Numbered from the stretch's first letter, positions 16,235 through 25,090 are shown. The stretch: DNA of 64,000 nucleotides from Cryptosporangium arvum DSM 44712 (GCF_000585375.1 NZ_KK073874.1:992001-1056000); one strand, 5' to 3'. The notes: a model not told the origin generated them from the letters alone. Translations and numbers: made by a program.

Positions 16235-17582
16235 CCCACTTCTCCGACTCCCGACCGCCCGCCCGCGAGGCTCCCGCCCCGGAGGCTCCCGCCCCGGAGG
16301 CTCCCGCCCTCGGAACGATCGCCTCGCCGTCGAGGATTGCTTCCGCCGCCAGGGCTGCGCCGTCGACGTCGGCGTAGCGGTCGTGGATTCGTTCGGCGGC
16401 TCGGCGGTACGACGGATCGCCGAGCATCCTCCGCGCGACCCTACGCAACCGCGACACCGTCGCCTGCCCGCTCGGCACGCTCCGCGCCGCCCCCAGCCGT
16501 TCGACCAGCGCCACGTTCAGCAACTGCTCCGGCTGCAACGGAATGCCCAGCAGCGGCGTTCCGCTCGCCATCGCGGTCTGCACACTGCCCTGTCCGCCTG
16601 CGGTGACGGCCAGATCGGCCCGCGGCATGATCCGGTGGCTCGGCAGCACCCCGGCCACCAGGAACTTCGCGGTGCCCGTGACGTCGGCGAGCGCGGTTCG
16701 ATCGTGCACCGTCGCCGCGACGAGCACCTTCACCGCGAGCGGAGCGAGCGCCTCCAGCACGCTGCGCACCAACCCCACCCCGCTGGACGTGATCGCGACG
16801 TACACCAGCGGCCCGGGCGCGTCGAGGAACCGCTGCACCTCGTCCGGCACCGGCTGCTCGAGCCGGGCGAACAGCGGACCGGTGCACCGCAGGCGCGTTT
16901 CCGGCCGGTACATCGGCCCCGGAACCCAGCCGTCGACGGCCGCCGCCGGTAGCCCGAGCACCTCGGGTATCTCCGGGACGAGCGTCAGATCACCGAGCAA
17001 CAACGCGGCCAGCCCGGGGACGCCGGGCACACCCAGTTCGGCGGCGACCCGGTTGAACCCGGCGCAGTAGAACGGCAGCCCCGGCACGGTCCGGCCGTAC
17101 CGCCGCCGCACCACGGAACCGGGCATCGCGCGCTGCCACCGGGCGAGTCGTTCGGCGGGCGGCGGCACCAGGCCGTGTTCGAACAGTGGCGGGACGAAAC
17201 TGCCCGCGTGCTCGGTGACCAGCCGGACACCGGCCACCCGGCTGGACAGCAGAGTGGTCAGGGTGAAACCGGTGACGACGGTCGTCACGTCGTGCCGGCG
17301 GAAGTAGTCCACTTCGGCCCGTACGTACGCGCGGAGTTCGTCGTCGGAGTACATGCTCTGGTCGGGGGAGCCGAGGCCGACACCGTCGCGGACGAACGCG
17401 GCCGCTCGCTCCGCGCTCATCGGCGGGCCGATCAGGTCGTAGCCCGGATCGAGCAGGTGCTCGTACGTACCGCCGTGGGTGGCGACCCGCACGTCCGCGC
17501 CGCGGGCCCGCAAGGCCCGTCGTAGCTCGAGCATGCGTGAGGTCTCGGACAGGTAGCCGCAGTGCGGCAGCAGGCAGATCAT
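16221..17582 (-). CDS. Glycosyltransferase, UGT/MGT-like (GT1 family)
   Basis: The 453-residue protein has the two-Rossmann GT-B layout. The donor-binding C-terminal part includes PLVYVAITSSG, VLVAATVHDR, HRIMPRADLAVTAGGQGSVQ and a PLQPEQLLNVALVERLGAAR segment, equivalent to the HGG...QPEQ nucleotide-sugar motif of macrolide glycosyltransferases. It probably attaches a sugar to a small hydrophobic molecule. The last 25 residues include GASGAGASGAGAS from a 15-bp DNA repeat. AGGAG lies eight bases before the ATG at 17582. A MarR gene is divergent and the palindrome between them should control both. Confidence 0.82.
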   Translation of the reverse strand: MICLLPHCGYLSETSRMLELRRALRARGADVRVATHGGTYEHLLDPGYDLIGPPMSAERAAAFVRDGVGLGSPDQSMYSDDELRAYVRAEVDYFRRHDVTTVVTGFTLTTLLSSRVAGVRLVTEHAGSFVPPLFEHGLVPPPAERLARWQRAMPGSVVRRRYGRTVPGLPFYCAGFNRVAAELGVPGVPGLAALLLGDLTLVPEIPEVLGLPAAAVDGWVPGPMYRPETRLRCTGPLFARLEQPVPDEVQRFLDAPGPLVYVAITSSGVGLVRSVLEALAPLAVKVLVAATVHDRTALADVTGTAKFLVAGVLPSHRIMPRADLAVTAGGQGSVQTAMASGTPLLGIPLQPEQLLNVALVERLGAARSVPSGQATVSRLRRVARRMLGDPSYRRAAERIHDRYADVDGAALAAEAILDGEAIVPRAGASGAGASGAGASRAGGRESEKWGGDA

Positions 17583-17606
17583 CGGCCCGCTCCTCTCGGT
17601 CAGAGT

Positions 17607-17624
17607 TAGGTAATATATTGCCTA
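17607..17624. promoter_or_regulatory. MarR-type operator overlapping the marR start codon
   Basis: TAGGTAATATATTGCCTA is palindromic at 16 of 18 positions and AT-rich, in contrast to its surroundings. Its last base is the A of the marR ATG, and it contains TAATAT, a -10-like hexamer placed so that marR mRNA would be leaderless. It lies 25 bases upstream of the divergent glycosyltransferase start. Confidence 0.7.
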
Positions 17625-18064
17625 TGACCGACGAGCAACAGCCCTCAGTGCAGGCTTTCCGGATGGTGCTGCTGGCCGCCCAGCGTCTGCGCTACCTGAT
17701 GGACGCCCGCCTACGGCCGGACGGCGTGACCACGCAGCAAGCCGCGCTGCTGACCGTGGTGACCGCGCTGGGCAACCCGACGCTGGGCGAGGCGTCGGCG
17801 GCGCTCGCCACCACGCACCAGAACACGGCGCAGCTGGTCGCGTCGCTCGAGCGCAAAGGCTGGCTGGTCAGCGAACCGGACCCGGCCGACAAGCGTCGTC
17901 GCCGGTTGACCACGACGGAGAAGAACGCCGCGTACTGGGCGGGCCGGGATCCCGACGATCACGCGGCGGTGACGGAATGGTTCTCGATGCTGACCGACGA
18001 GGAGGTCAAAACGCTTGCCGGGCTGACGTCCCGGCTGGCCCGAGGCCTGGAGACGCAGCAGTAA
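17624..18064 (+). CDS. MarR family transcriptional regulator
   Basis: The 146-residue protein has a winged helix-turn-helix: TTQQAALLTVVTALGNPTLG, SAALATTHQNTAQLVASLER and the wing SEPDPADKRRRRLTTTEK with the conserved Asp-Arg pair. It probably represses itself and the divergent glycosyltransferase/methyltransferase operon and releases on ligand binding. No ribosome binding site precedes the ATG, which fits a leaderless start. It runs convergently into the tandem-GNAT gene with nine bases between. Confidence 0.88.
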   Translation: MTDEQQPSVQAFRMVLLAAQRLRYLMDARLRPDGVTTQQAALLTVVTALGNPTLGEASAALATTHQNTAQLVASLERKGWLVSEPDPADKRRRRLTTTEKNAAYWAGRDPDDHAAVTEWFSMLTDEEVKTLAGLTSRLARGLETQQ

Positions 18065-18073
18065 ACGCCGTTT

Positions 18074-18970
18074 TCAGCGCACGGGCAGCCGGAGCCGCAT
18101 GACCAGCCGCGACAATTTCATTCCGTGCAGGTCGTCGTGGCAATAAACCGTCTCGTAATAGCGGTGCTGGTACAGCTCGACCGCGACCTCGTTGTCGGGG
18201 TCCACCGTGAGCTGCACTTCTTTGCGGCCGACCTCGCGGAAGTAGCGCTCCGCTTCTTCCATCAGCTGCCAGCCGACGTGGCGGCCGCGGTGGAGGGCGT
18301 GGACCGCCACCGACATCACCCAGCCGCGGCCAGGAGCGACCATGTCGAGAACGCCGAGCAGATAGCCCACCACCCGGCGCTCGCTGCCCGTACCGCGTTC
18401 GGCGACCAGGAAACCGGTGCCGAGCACCTCGGCCAGCTGGAGGAAGAACAGGCGCGGGTAGGGATCGCTGCCGAACGCCGAAAGCTCGACCCGGTGGACG
18501 TCGTCGAGGTCGGCCGGGGTGAACTGGCGGACCCGGTACGCGCCGGCCGGAGCGGGGGTGTCGTCCCGGTCGTCCGACGCCTCGGGAGCCGTGGTGGCCG
18601 CGAACACGATCTCCTCGCAGCCGTGGCCACGCAGGTAGGTGGTGGCGACGCCCACCAGCTCGCGCTCGACACGGGCGTGGTTCTTGTCGACCACGAGCGC
18701 GAGCACCACCCCGCGCGCCTCGATCTGGGCGTGCGGGGTCGCCACCGTGTACCCGACGACCCTGGCGTCGGCATCGCGGGCGACGAGGAAGCCCGGACCC
18801 AGAATGTCCGCCAGCTGCGCGATGAGGAACTTCGGATAAGACTCCGAACCAGTGACCGCCGTAGCGAGAGCGTGTACCGCGTCGAGGTCGGTGGACGAGT
18901 ACGGTGAGACCGAATACTCGTCAGTTGCAGCGCTATTTGTCGCTTGCTTCGCCTGCGTAGACGCGATCAC
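18074..18970 (-). CDS. Tandem GNAT-domain acetyltransferase
   Basis: The protein has about 298 residues and two GNAT-like halves. The first (about residues 25-135) has GFLVARDADARVVGYTVATP and ALVVDKNHARVERELVGVAT. The second (about 145-290) has VVGYLLGVLDMVAPGRGWVM, VHALHRGRHVGWQLMEEAER and VDPDNEVAVELYQHRYYETV, with the acetyl-CoA loop GRHVGWQ intact only in the second. The first half is probably regulatory or substrate-binding. The GTG at 18970 has GAAGGA eight bases upstream; a GTG at 19006 would add 12 residues. The acceptor is unknown. Confidence 0.75.
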   Translation of the reverse strand: MIASTQAKQATNSAATDEYSVSPYSSTDLDAVHALATAVTGSESYPKFLIAQLADILGPGFLVARDADARVVGYTVATPHAQIEARGVVLALVVDKNHARVERELVGVATTYLRGHGCEEIVFAATTAPEASDDRDDTPAPAGAYRVRQFTPADLDDVHRVELSAFGSDPYPRLFFLQLAEVLGTGFLVAERGTGSERRVVGYLLGVLDMVAPGRGWVMSVAVHALHRGRHVGWQLMEEAERYFREVGRKEVQLTVDPDNEVAVELYQHRYYETVYCHDDLHGMKLSRLVMRLRLPVR

Positions 18971-19428
18971 GTCGAGGTTTCCTTCTCGATCTCGATAGAG
19001 GCGCACGACGTTACCACCACCCCGAAGACGCGTATGTAACCGGTCGAACGGTGCTGTGGATGAATGGAATCAGTGGACCTCTGCACGGAAACAACCTGGC
19101 AACTTGGTGTCCGTGGGGCCGTCGACGTGTACCGGCAGCCCGTGCCGCCCGACCGCGGGCGGCGCCGGGACCCAAGCGCCGTTCGAGTCACTGCTGTCTA
19201 TAGGCGACATATCCATCATTTGCCGCCCTCAAACCTGCTCACGCCGGTGCCTGATCACCGCACGTACGCGTGATTTTTGTTCGCCCCAGAGTGATGTGTT
19301 TCCACGAAAGTCACCAGTGTCCGAGTTGACGTAATCGCTTGTCGGTCCGCGCCCCGACCTCTTTGTAGTAGCGTGAAACCATCGCGTTCGGACGGTCGGC
19401 TGATGACGGAAAGGGCGGCGATGCTCCA
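18971..19428. other. Intergenic region upstream of the six-gene operon
   Basis: This 458-bp gap is visibly less GC-rich than its surroundings and separates the divergent GNAT gene and the operon. No convincing full gene is seen. Contents: a bulged hairpin ATCACCGC...GCGTGAT at 19254-19274 followed by five T, which could end a small plus-strand RNA, and a short reading frame from GTG 19373 to TGA 19432 (19 codons) whose stop overlaps the operon GTG at 19429 (GTGA). A weak TTGTCG/TTGTAG promoter-like pair lies near 19339-19368. All are tentative. Confidence 0.4.
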
Positions 19429-21261
19429 GTGAGAATGCAGCCCAGGCAGCAAATGCTGGACATCTGGCGGGCGGTTGCCCGGTTGGGTGCTGATTGGGAA
19501 TGGGGCGGCCGGGACGGACGCAATTCGATTTCCGATGCGGAACAGTTGCTCTGTCTCATGCATCCGGCCTCTCTGGTCGACGGCTTCCAACTGGATCGCC
19601 CAGACGACACCCATCCGGACGCACTCGCGGCGCTCCGCGATATGGGCGACAGCATCGAGATCCCACGCAAGCTCATTCGTGTCCTGATCGATTACATGCG
19701 CACCTACACCGACGAGAACGGTGCGCCCGATTTCTCCGGTGGGTCGTATTTCCGCACCGAGGATCCGGATGACAAAGTCACCGACGAGCAGAGCAAAATG
19801 CACGTCGTCGACTCGTACTCGATGTCGATCACGCTCACGCTCGCCACGCTCGGGTTCGCCCGGGTCTTCCGTAGCCGGGTCACCCGCACCGACCTGCGGT
19901 CGCAGGTCGACGAACTGGAGAAGCTGGCGAGCATCCGGCTGAGCGCGGCGATGGTCGGCCTGCTCAGGAGCTTCACGGTCAACGCGTTCGGCGAGGGAAC
20001 GTTGCCCTGGCGCACGCTCATCAACACGGTGCGACGGCGCGGGCAGTCCGACGACCGCGTCGTCTCCGACCTGCAGGAGCGCCTGCAGGAAGTGCGCGCG
20101 GGGCTGCGCGACCTGTCCATCGGGTCCGGCCAAGTCGAGCTGGAGAACTCCAACCTCCTGTTCGAGTGCGGCTGGACCTGGGGAACGCTGCGCGGCGCTC
20201 CCACGATCGAGACCACCGAACCGGTCGGCGTCCAGGGCAGCGGCCTGGCCGAGCGCCGGCCGCTGCTCTACTTCACGACGATCGCGCTCGCCGGCATCGT
20301 CGACCTGACGAAGGAACGCACCCGCGTCCTGCGCCTGCTCAACGAGGAGCAGCAGCGCCTCGCCGCGGCCCTCCAGCTCCGCTACGACCTGACCCGTTCG
20401 TACTGGGCCACGGTCGCCAGTTCGGAGGCCAGTTCCGACGGCGGCGACCGCTGGCCACTGGAGGAACTGCCCTGGCGCACCAGTGACGGCGAGGAGTCCG
20501 ACTACTTCAGTCTCCTGGTGACGTCCCTGGTCACCCACGACCTCTCGAAGCGGAACGCGCCCGACAGCGACCTCCGCCGGGTCCTCTCGGTGCTCGAGGA
20601 GCTGAGCAGCCGGGGCCGGGTGACCCGGCGAGCCCTCACGAACGACGTCGCGCTGCAGCTGCACACGCCCGGCGTCCCGCTGCGGCTCGGCGGCAGCGAG
20701 GGCGAGGTGAATCCGCGTCTGACCTGGGTCGTGTCCGACTTCTCGGTGATGCTCCTCAAACGGGTCGTGACGCTGGCCCTGCGCGCGCGCAGCCCGGAGC
20801 TGCGCAGCCAGCTCACCACCCTCGCCGACCAGGTGTGGGATCACCTGAACAGCCGCCGCATGGACGACGGCGGCGCCGGCGCCCTCTGGGACCAGCCGGC
20901 GGCGATCTTCCAGGTCGGGCGCGAGTTCGACCTGCCGTCCTGGTACCACACCGAACGCGTCATGGAATGTCTCGTGATGCTCGCCGACCTGGTGCTCGCG
21001 CCGCCCGCACGCAGCCAACGGCTGTACGACATCGCCCGGGACCGGATCGCCGAGGCCGAGCAGCTGTTCGACCGGGAGATCTTCGCCGGCTCGCTGGAAG
21101 CGGGGCCGTCGATCCGCGGGAGCATGCAGGAGCTCCGCGCCCACCTGCGGCGAGCGCAGCGGGTGCTGACCGAGAAGCCCGGCACCGCGGACGCGCTGGC
21201 CTCGGAGGTGCTGCGGCGTCTGGACCAGCTGGCCGCCGCCCAACAGAGCGCGATGGAGTGA
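19429..21261 (+). CDS. SCO2524-family-like protein
   Basis: The 610-residue protein is the first gene of a coupled six-gene operon. I recognise the N-terminal pattern PRQQMLDIWRAVARLG, WEWGGRDGRNSISDAEQLLC as that of the uncharacterised actinobacterial SCO2524 family. The protein is largely alpha-helical, with no signal peptide, membrane helix or known catalytic motif. Its C-terminal 100 residues are Leu/Arg/Glu-rich and likely coiled. The conserved N-terminus and length argue for a core structural or adaptor part. GTG at 19429 or ATG at 19435 can start it. The next gene begins four bases after its stop. Confidence 0.75.
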   Translation: MRMQPRQQMLDIWRAVARLGADWEWGGRDGRNSISDAEQLLCLMHPASLVDGFQLDRPDDTHPDALAALRDMGDSIEIPRKLIRVLIDYMRTYTDENGAPDFSGGSYFRTEDPDDKVTDEQSKMHVVDSYSMSITLTLATLGFARVFRSRVTRTDLRSQVDELEKLASIRLSAAMVGLLRSFTVNAFGEGTLPWRTLINTVRRRGQSDDRVVSDLQERLQEVRAGLRDLSIGSGQVELENSNLLFECGWTWGTLRGAPTIETTEPVGVQGSGLAERRPLLYFTTIALAGIVDLTKERTRVLRLLNEEQQRLAAALQLRYDLTRSYWATVASSEASSDGGDRWPLEELPWRTSDGEESDYFSLLVTSLVTHDLSKRNAPDSDLRRVLSVLEELSSRGRVTRRALTNDVALQLHTPGVPLRLGGSEGEVNPRLTWVVSDFSVMLLKRVVTLALRARSPELRSQLTTLADQVWDHLNSRRMDDGGAGALWDQPAAIFQVGREFDLPSWYHTERVMECLVMLADLVLAPPARSQRLYDIARDRIAEAEQLFDREIFAGSLEAGPSIRGSMQELRAHLRRAQRVLTEKPGTADALASEVLRRLDQLAAAQQSAME

Positions 21262-21265
21262 TGCC

Positions 21266-22177
21266 GTGATCGTCTTCGCGACGTCCGACAAAGGCGGCAC
21301 GGGTCGCTCCGTGACGCTGAGCAACCTCGCCTACCGGCAGGCGCTGCGGGGCGCGGACGTCTGCTATCTGGACTTCGACTTCGGCTCGCCGACCGCGGGC
21401 GCGATGTTCACGATCAACGAGGTCGCACGGGGCACGACCGACGGCGGCACGCACTCCTACCTGGACGGGTCGATCACCGACCCCACGCGTCGAGACGTGT
21501 GGACGACGACCGACCGTGACGAACTGCGTGAGCGGCCGCGGGGCTCCGGCCGGCTCGTCCTGCTGCCGGGTGACAGCGGGGGCGGCGAGTTCTCGCGCCG
21601 CCAGAACGACGTCGAGCGCTGCGCGCGGCTCCTGCGCAAGCTGAACGAGCAGTTCGACTTCTGCCTGGTCGACCTGAGTGCCGGCCGGTCGTACGCCACC
21701 GAGCTGGTCCTGCGGGCCGTCGGCACGCCCGAGCTGGCCACGGCCGAGAGCCGCTGGCTGGTCTTCCACCGCTGGACGAGGCAGCACATCATCGCGGCCT
21801 CCGGTCTGGTGTTCGGTGAACACGGTCTGCTGGCCAACGGCGCGGGCGACGCCGAGGGCCGGCTCGGCGCCGCCGTGCGCTTCGTCCGTACGGCGGTCGT
21901 CGACCCGGACTCCCCGCAGCTGGCGGGCCTGCGTCCGGAGCAGGTCGCCTGGCTGCGCAACTGCAACCGGGAGCTCCAGGAGCTGGCCGGCCGGCACAAG
22001 CTGGGCCGGACGAACACGCTCGGCAGCATCCCGCTCGACCCCGTCCTCCAGTGGCGTGAACAGCTGATCCTCGACGACGACGTGTTCGCGAGGCAGGTCG
22101 CGAACCGAGCGACGATCGACGCGTTCGAGGAGCTCGCCGACCGGTTGACCGACAAGGAGAGCTGGGAGGGCCTGTGA
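21266..22177 (+). CDS. SCO2523-family-like variant P-loop ATPase (ParA/MinD fold)
   Basis: The 303-residue protein starts MIVFATSDKGGTGRSVTLSN. This is the deviant Walker A of ParA/MinD ATPases (KGGxGKS/T): the signature Lys9 is kept but the canonical P-loop Lys is Arg14. The Walker A' region is VCYLDFDFGSP and a Walker B-like strand is FDFCLVDLSAGRS near residue 135. This fits the SCO2523 family, known only as a variant P-loop protein. It probably binds nucleotide and may switch or localise like MinD; hydrolysis is uncertain because of the Lys-to-Arg change. It overlaps the next gene by four bases (GTGA). Confidence 0.82.
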   Translation: MIVFATSDKGGTGRSVTLSNLAYRQALRGADVCYLDFDFGSPTAGAMFTINEVARGTTDGGTHSYLDGSITDPTRRDVWTTTDRDELRERPRGSGRLVLLPGDSGGGEFSRRQNDVERCARLLRKLNEQFDFCLVDLSAGRSYATELVLRAVGTPELATAESRWLVFHRWTRQHIIAASGLVFGEHGLLANGAGDAEGRLGAAVRFVRTAVVDPDSPQLAGLRPEQVAWLRNCNRELQELAGRHKLGRTNTLGSIPLDPVLQWREQLILDDDVFARQVANRATIDAFEELADRLTDKESWEGL

Positions 22178-23142
22178 GCACGGTCGAGGCCTCGTACGGG
22201 GAGGCGACCGCACGACGGAAAGTGAAGTCGGTGCCGCTGGCACACCTGTCCGTCGAGCTGGGGCATCTCTACCACGAGGACTTCGACCCGGAGGGCCCCG
22301 CGCTGGCCCGGCACTTCGCGCGGGTCGCGCCGCAGCTGGAGGCCGCGAAGCTGCTCTACGCGCCGCCGAACGGCAGCCGGCTGCGGATGAGCACGTGCTA
22401 TCTCGTCGACGACTACTTCACCGAGTTCGAGTCACCGACCGTCGTCATTCCCGCGCTGCAACAGGCGGCGGCCTCGGCCGGTCTCCGGATCGACTACCTC
22501 GCCCGGGAGGCCGGGTGCGCGTCCGCCGACGGCGTCGACCTGGCCTCGCTGGTGGAGCGGCGGCTGGTTCCCGAGCCGTCGGCCGACACCGACGGATCCC
22601 GGCCGCCGGTGACGCAGACCGGCTGGTTGAGCAACGGCCGACGTTCGCCGGTCGGCGGCGAGGCCATGGGCCGGGTGCCGCGGTGGGGGCCGCCGGAGGA
22701 GAACTCAGCTCGTCGGCATTCGATTTTTGTCGACGTCGAACTGTGGAGCGAAAAGGACGGCGACCGTACGTGGTCGTGCCCCTTTCTCGCGGCGGTCTGG
22801 CAGTTGATGCGATTGGGAATGCTGCGGTTCCACGGCTCTCCTGTGGCGCAACCGCGATCGGTGGATTTGAACTCCGTCCGCGATTGGGACGAACTCCCCG
22901 CAGTCATTCAACTGAACCAGAAAGCGCAGGCTTTCAGCGCGTACCAGACCTTCTCCGTGCTGTCCGGACGCTTCCTCTCGGTCGAACACGCGGTGCGCGT
23001 GATTCTTGAGCAGGTGAGTGTGGACGATGCGGTGCTGACGCAGATAGCAGAGCGTAGTGAGGGTGAGGGATTCGTCCTTCCGGCCGAAATCGTGCGGCGT
23101 ATCAACTACTTTCTGGATGGGAGTATCGCCGGTGATCCGTGA
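22174..23142 (+). CDS. SCO2522-family-like protein
   Basis: The 322-residue cytoplasmic protein has the conserved stretches LAHLSVELGHLYHEDF, RLRMSTCYLVDDYFTEFESP and QTGWLSNGRRSPVGG, which I associate with the SCO2522 family. No signal peptide, membrane segment or known active-site motif is visible. The motif STCYLVDDYF with paired Asp and Thr could be catalytic but this is a guess. GTG start overlaps the ATPase stop by four bases, and the gene ends in GTGA with the next start, so its product is made in step with both neighbours. Confidence 0.72.
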   Translation: MSTVEASYGEATARRKVKSVPLAHLSVELGHLYHEDFDPEGPALARHFARVAPQLEAAKLLYAPPNGSRLRMSTCYLVDDYFTEFESPTVVIPALQQAAASAGLRIDYLAREAGCASADGVDLASLVERRLVPEPSADTDGSRPPVTQTGWLSNGRRSPVGGEAMGRVPRWGPPEENSARRHSIFVDVELWSEKDGDRTWSCPFLAAVWQLMRLGMLRFHGSPVAQPRSVDLNSVRDWDELPAVIQLNQKAQAFSAYQTFSVLSGRFLSVEHAVRVILEQVSVDDAVLTQIAERSEGEGFVLPAEIVRRINYFLDGSIAGDP

Positions 23143-24101
23143 GCCGGCCTGATCTCGGACCGGGGGCGGACGTGTTGATGTTCGGCGAGGTACACACAGA
23201 ACTCCTGTGGCATTCGGCATCGGTGTCGAACGCGTCGGCCAAGAGAATTCTGTCGTTCCGCCTCGGAGACGACATCCGCAGCTCGACCAGACCGACGTCG
23301 TTCGCGATCTCGCCGGACCTTTATGACGGCTTGGATTGCCGAATCGGGGGTGGCGCACGTCATCGGGCCGTGGGCACCGCCGCTTCGTTCGCTTCGATCA
23401 CCGGTGGTCAAATCGCTCAAGCCGTAACGATGACGTCGATCGTGCACGGCGAGAACAATCGGCGGATGCCGTGGTCGTATTACCTGTCGCGGCCGGGGCA
23501 GGTCGAAACGATCGGAAGCGAACCGGACTGGGAGAACCTGGCCGGGGGATGGGTGAGCGCTGACAAAGCCGGCCCGAATCTCGGGGCGATCAGTGACCGG
23601 TTGCTCGACACCGTGCAGATGTCTCCACAGCTGTCCGGTACCGCGGCGGTCCGTCGCACCGGGCGCGCCCGGCTGCGGTGGAGCTACGCGCGCTCGTCGG
23701 AGCCGGTCCGGCTGACCTACTCGCTGGAGTCGGAGGACCTGCGGGTGCTCCGGTTGACCGGTGGTGACCTGCGGCCCCGTGCCGTCGCCGACTTCGCGGC
23801 CGATCTCGCGTTGCACGACTGGCTGCTCACCGCGCTGGTGGAGGCGATCGACCGCAGTGGGCTGGAGGCCGGGGGAGGGCCCGCCACCGTGCAGAGGCTC
23901 CGGCCGGTGATCGTCCACCTGCTGCACCACTGGATGCCGGCCGCGCGGCTCGACGTCGAAGGCACCGAGCTCTGGCGGGGGCTCGACGCGGCCGCGGGTC
24001 TGAGCCGGCAGTGGGAGAGCCTGGTCGCTCGCGTCCGCGACCAGCTGGCACTGTCTACGATCGGCCTGCTCGGCTCGGTCGCGCTGCCGGAGAACGCATG
24101 A
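23139..24101 (+). CDS. SCO2521-family-like protein
   Basis: The 320-residue protein begins with a GTG overlapping the previous stop. Visible features are VLMFGEVHTELLWHSASVSN near the start, a middle section with GGWVSADKAGPNLG, and a C-terminal helical part ADFAADLALHDWLLTALVEA. No known domain was found beyond resemblance to the SCO2521 family. It is soluble by hydropathy. It is followed by the transmembrane gene with an ATGA overlap, suggesting that the four family proteins and the membrane proteins form one assembly. Confidence 0.7.
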   Translation: MSRPDLGPGADVLMFGEVHTELLWHSASVSNASAKRILSFRLGDDIRSSTRPTSFAISPDLYDGLDCRIGGGARHRAVGTAASFASITGGQIAQAVTMTSIVHGENNRRMPWSYYLSRPGQVETIGSEPDWENLAGGWVSADKAGPNLGAISDRLLDTVQMSPQLSGTAAVRRTGRARLRWSYARSSEPVRLTYSLESEDLRVLRLTGGDLRPRAVADFAADLALHDWLLTALVEAIDRSGLEAGGGPATVQRLRPVIVHLLHHWMPAARLDVEGTELWRGLDAAAGLSRQWESLVARVRDQLALSTIGLLGSVALPENA

Positions 24102-25084
24102 GCCGCGACATCGTCGGGAGCTCAGGTGCCTCCCACGTCCGGATCGCCCGCCGAATCCTCGTCTCGCTCGCGATCGGAGCCACCACCTACGGGCTGACCT
24201 CGCTGGCCGACGCCACGTCGAGCAACGACGCCGCGTTGACCGCGTTGACGCTGTCGGTCTTCCTGGGTGGTGCGGTGCTCGTCGTGCAGTTCCTGATGGA
24301 GATCGACGGCCGGCTCCGCGGGCTCGAGGTTCGGCAGGCCGCCCACGAGAGCCGGGTCGAGGGCGTCGTGCAAGGCGCGTTCGCGCAGATCAACGAGGCG
24401 GCCCGGTTATTCGGCCTGCTGGAGGAGACGGCGGCGCGCTCCGACGCGGTCACCCAGATGGTCCGGCACGCGATCCTGATCAAGCCGAGCCAGCCCGGCG
24501 TCGTCTACGACTTCGCGCAGAGCGAGATCGGCCGGACGTCGTCGTTCCTCAAGGCGTTGGCCGCGGGTGAGGCCACCTACGAGGGCGAGGACCGCGACTG
24601 GCTGATCGGGCTGACCGATTGCACCCGTTCGCACATCGACGCCACCAGCTTCGCCACCGTCGACGCGGGTGGGGAGAGCTTCAGCGACGGCTTCTGGCAC
24701 ACGCCGCTCGGCCGCCGATATCTCAAGGCGCAGAGCGACGCCGTGCACGATCGCGGCGTCACCGTGCGCCGGATCTTCATTTTCGACAAACCTGATTTCG
24801 ACGCGGACTCCGACTTCCGCGATATCTGCGCGATGCAGGTCGCGGCCGGTGTCGATGTGCGGGTGCTCGAGCACAACCGGATCAATCAGTCGCTCATGGA
24901 CCTGCGCGACTTCATTCTCTTCGATGGTGGCGTCAGCTACGAGACGGTGGTGTCGGCGAGTCAGCGGGCGTTCGCCTCGCCGTCCATCCTCAACACCAAA
25001 CTGGTCCTGGACATCGGACAGATCCGCAAGCGAGTGGCGGATTTCGAGTACCTCTGGTCGCTCGGAGAGCCGATATCCGGGTGA
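24098..25084 (+). CDS. Two-helix membrane protein with coiled-coil and C-terminal alpha/beta domain
   Basis: The 328-residue protein has two membrane helices (about residues 19-37 and 47-70), a heptad-like helical stretch (DGRLRGLEVRQAAHESRVEG onward), and a cytoplasmic alpha/beta domain with HDRGVTVRRIFIFDKPDF, AAGVDVRVLEHNRIN and DLRDFILFDGGVSYETV. The strand pattern recalls phospholipase-D-like folds, but no HKD motif is present, so it is more likely a sensor or binding domain. ATG overlaps the SCO2521-like stop by four bases. I do not recognise the family; the membrane anchor may recruit the P-loop protein. Confidence 0.65.
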   Translation: MSRDIVGSSGASHVRIARRILVSLAIGATTYGLTSLADATSSNDAALTALTLSVFLGGAVLVVQFLMEIDGRLRGLEVRQAAHESRVEGVVQGAFAQINEAARLFGLLEETAARSDAVTQMVRHAILIKPSQPGVVYDFAQSEIGRTSSFLKALAAGEATYEGEDRDWLIGLTDCTRSHIDATSFATVDAGGESFSDGFWHTPLGRRYLKAQSDAVHDRGVTVRRIFIFDKPDFDADSDFRDICAMQVAAGVDVRVLEHNRINQSLMDLRDFILFDGGVSYETVVSASQRAFASPSILNTKLVLDIGQIRKRVADFEYLWSLGEPISG

Positions 25085-25090
25085 GGGCCG

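Noticed and set aside
19056-19334. A 92-codon plus-strand frame in the gap before the six-gene operon
   Set aside because: No ribosome binding site, atypical codon use with many Ser/Cys/Arg, and no conserved-looking motif.
19255-21324. A 689-codon minus-strand frame opposite the first operon gene
   Set aside because: It mirrors the third-position GC of the plus-strand gene, has no start signal and no recognisable domain.
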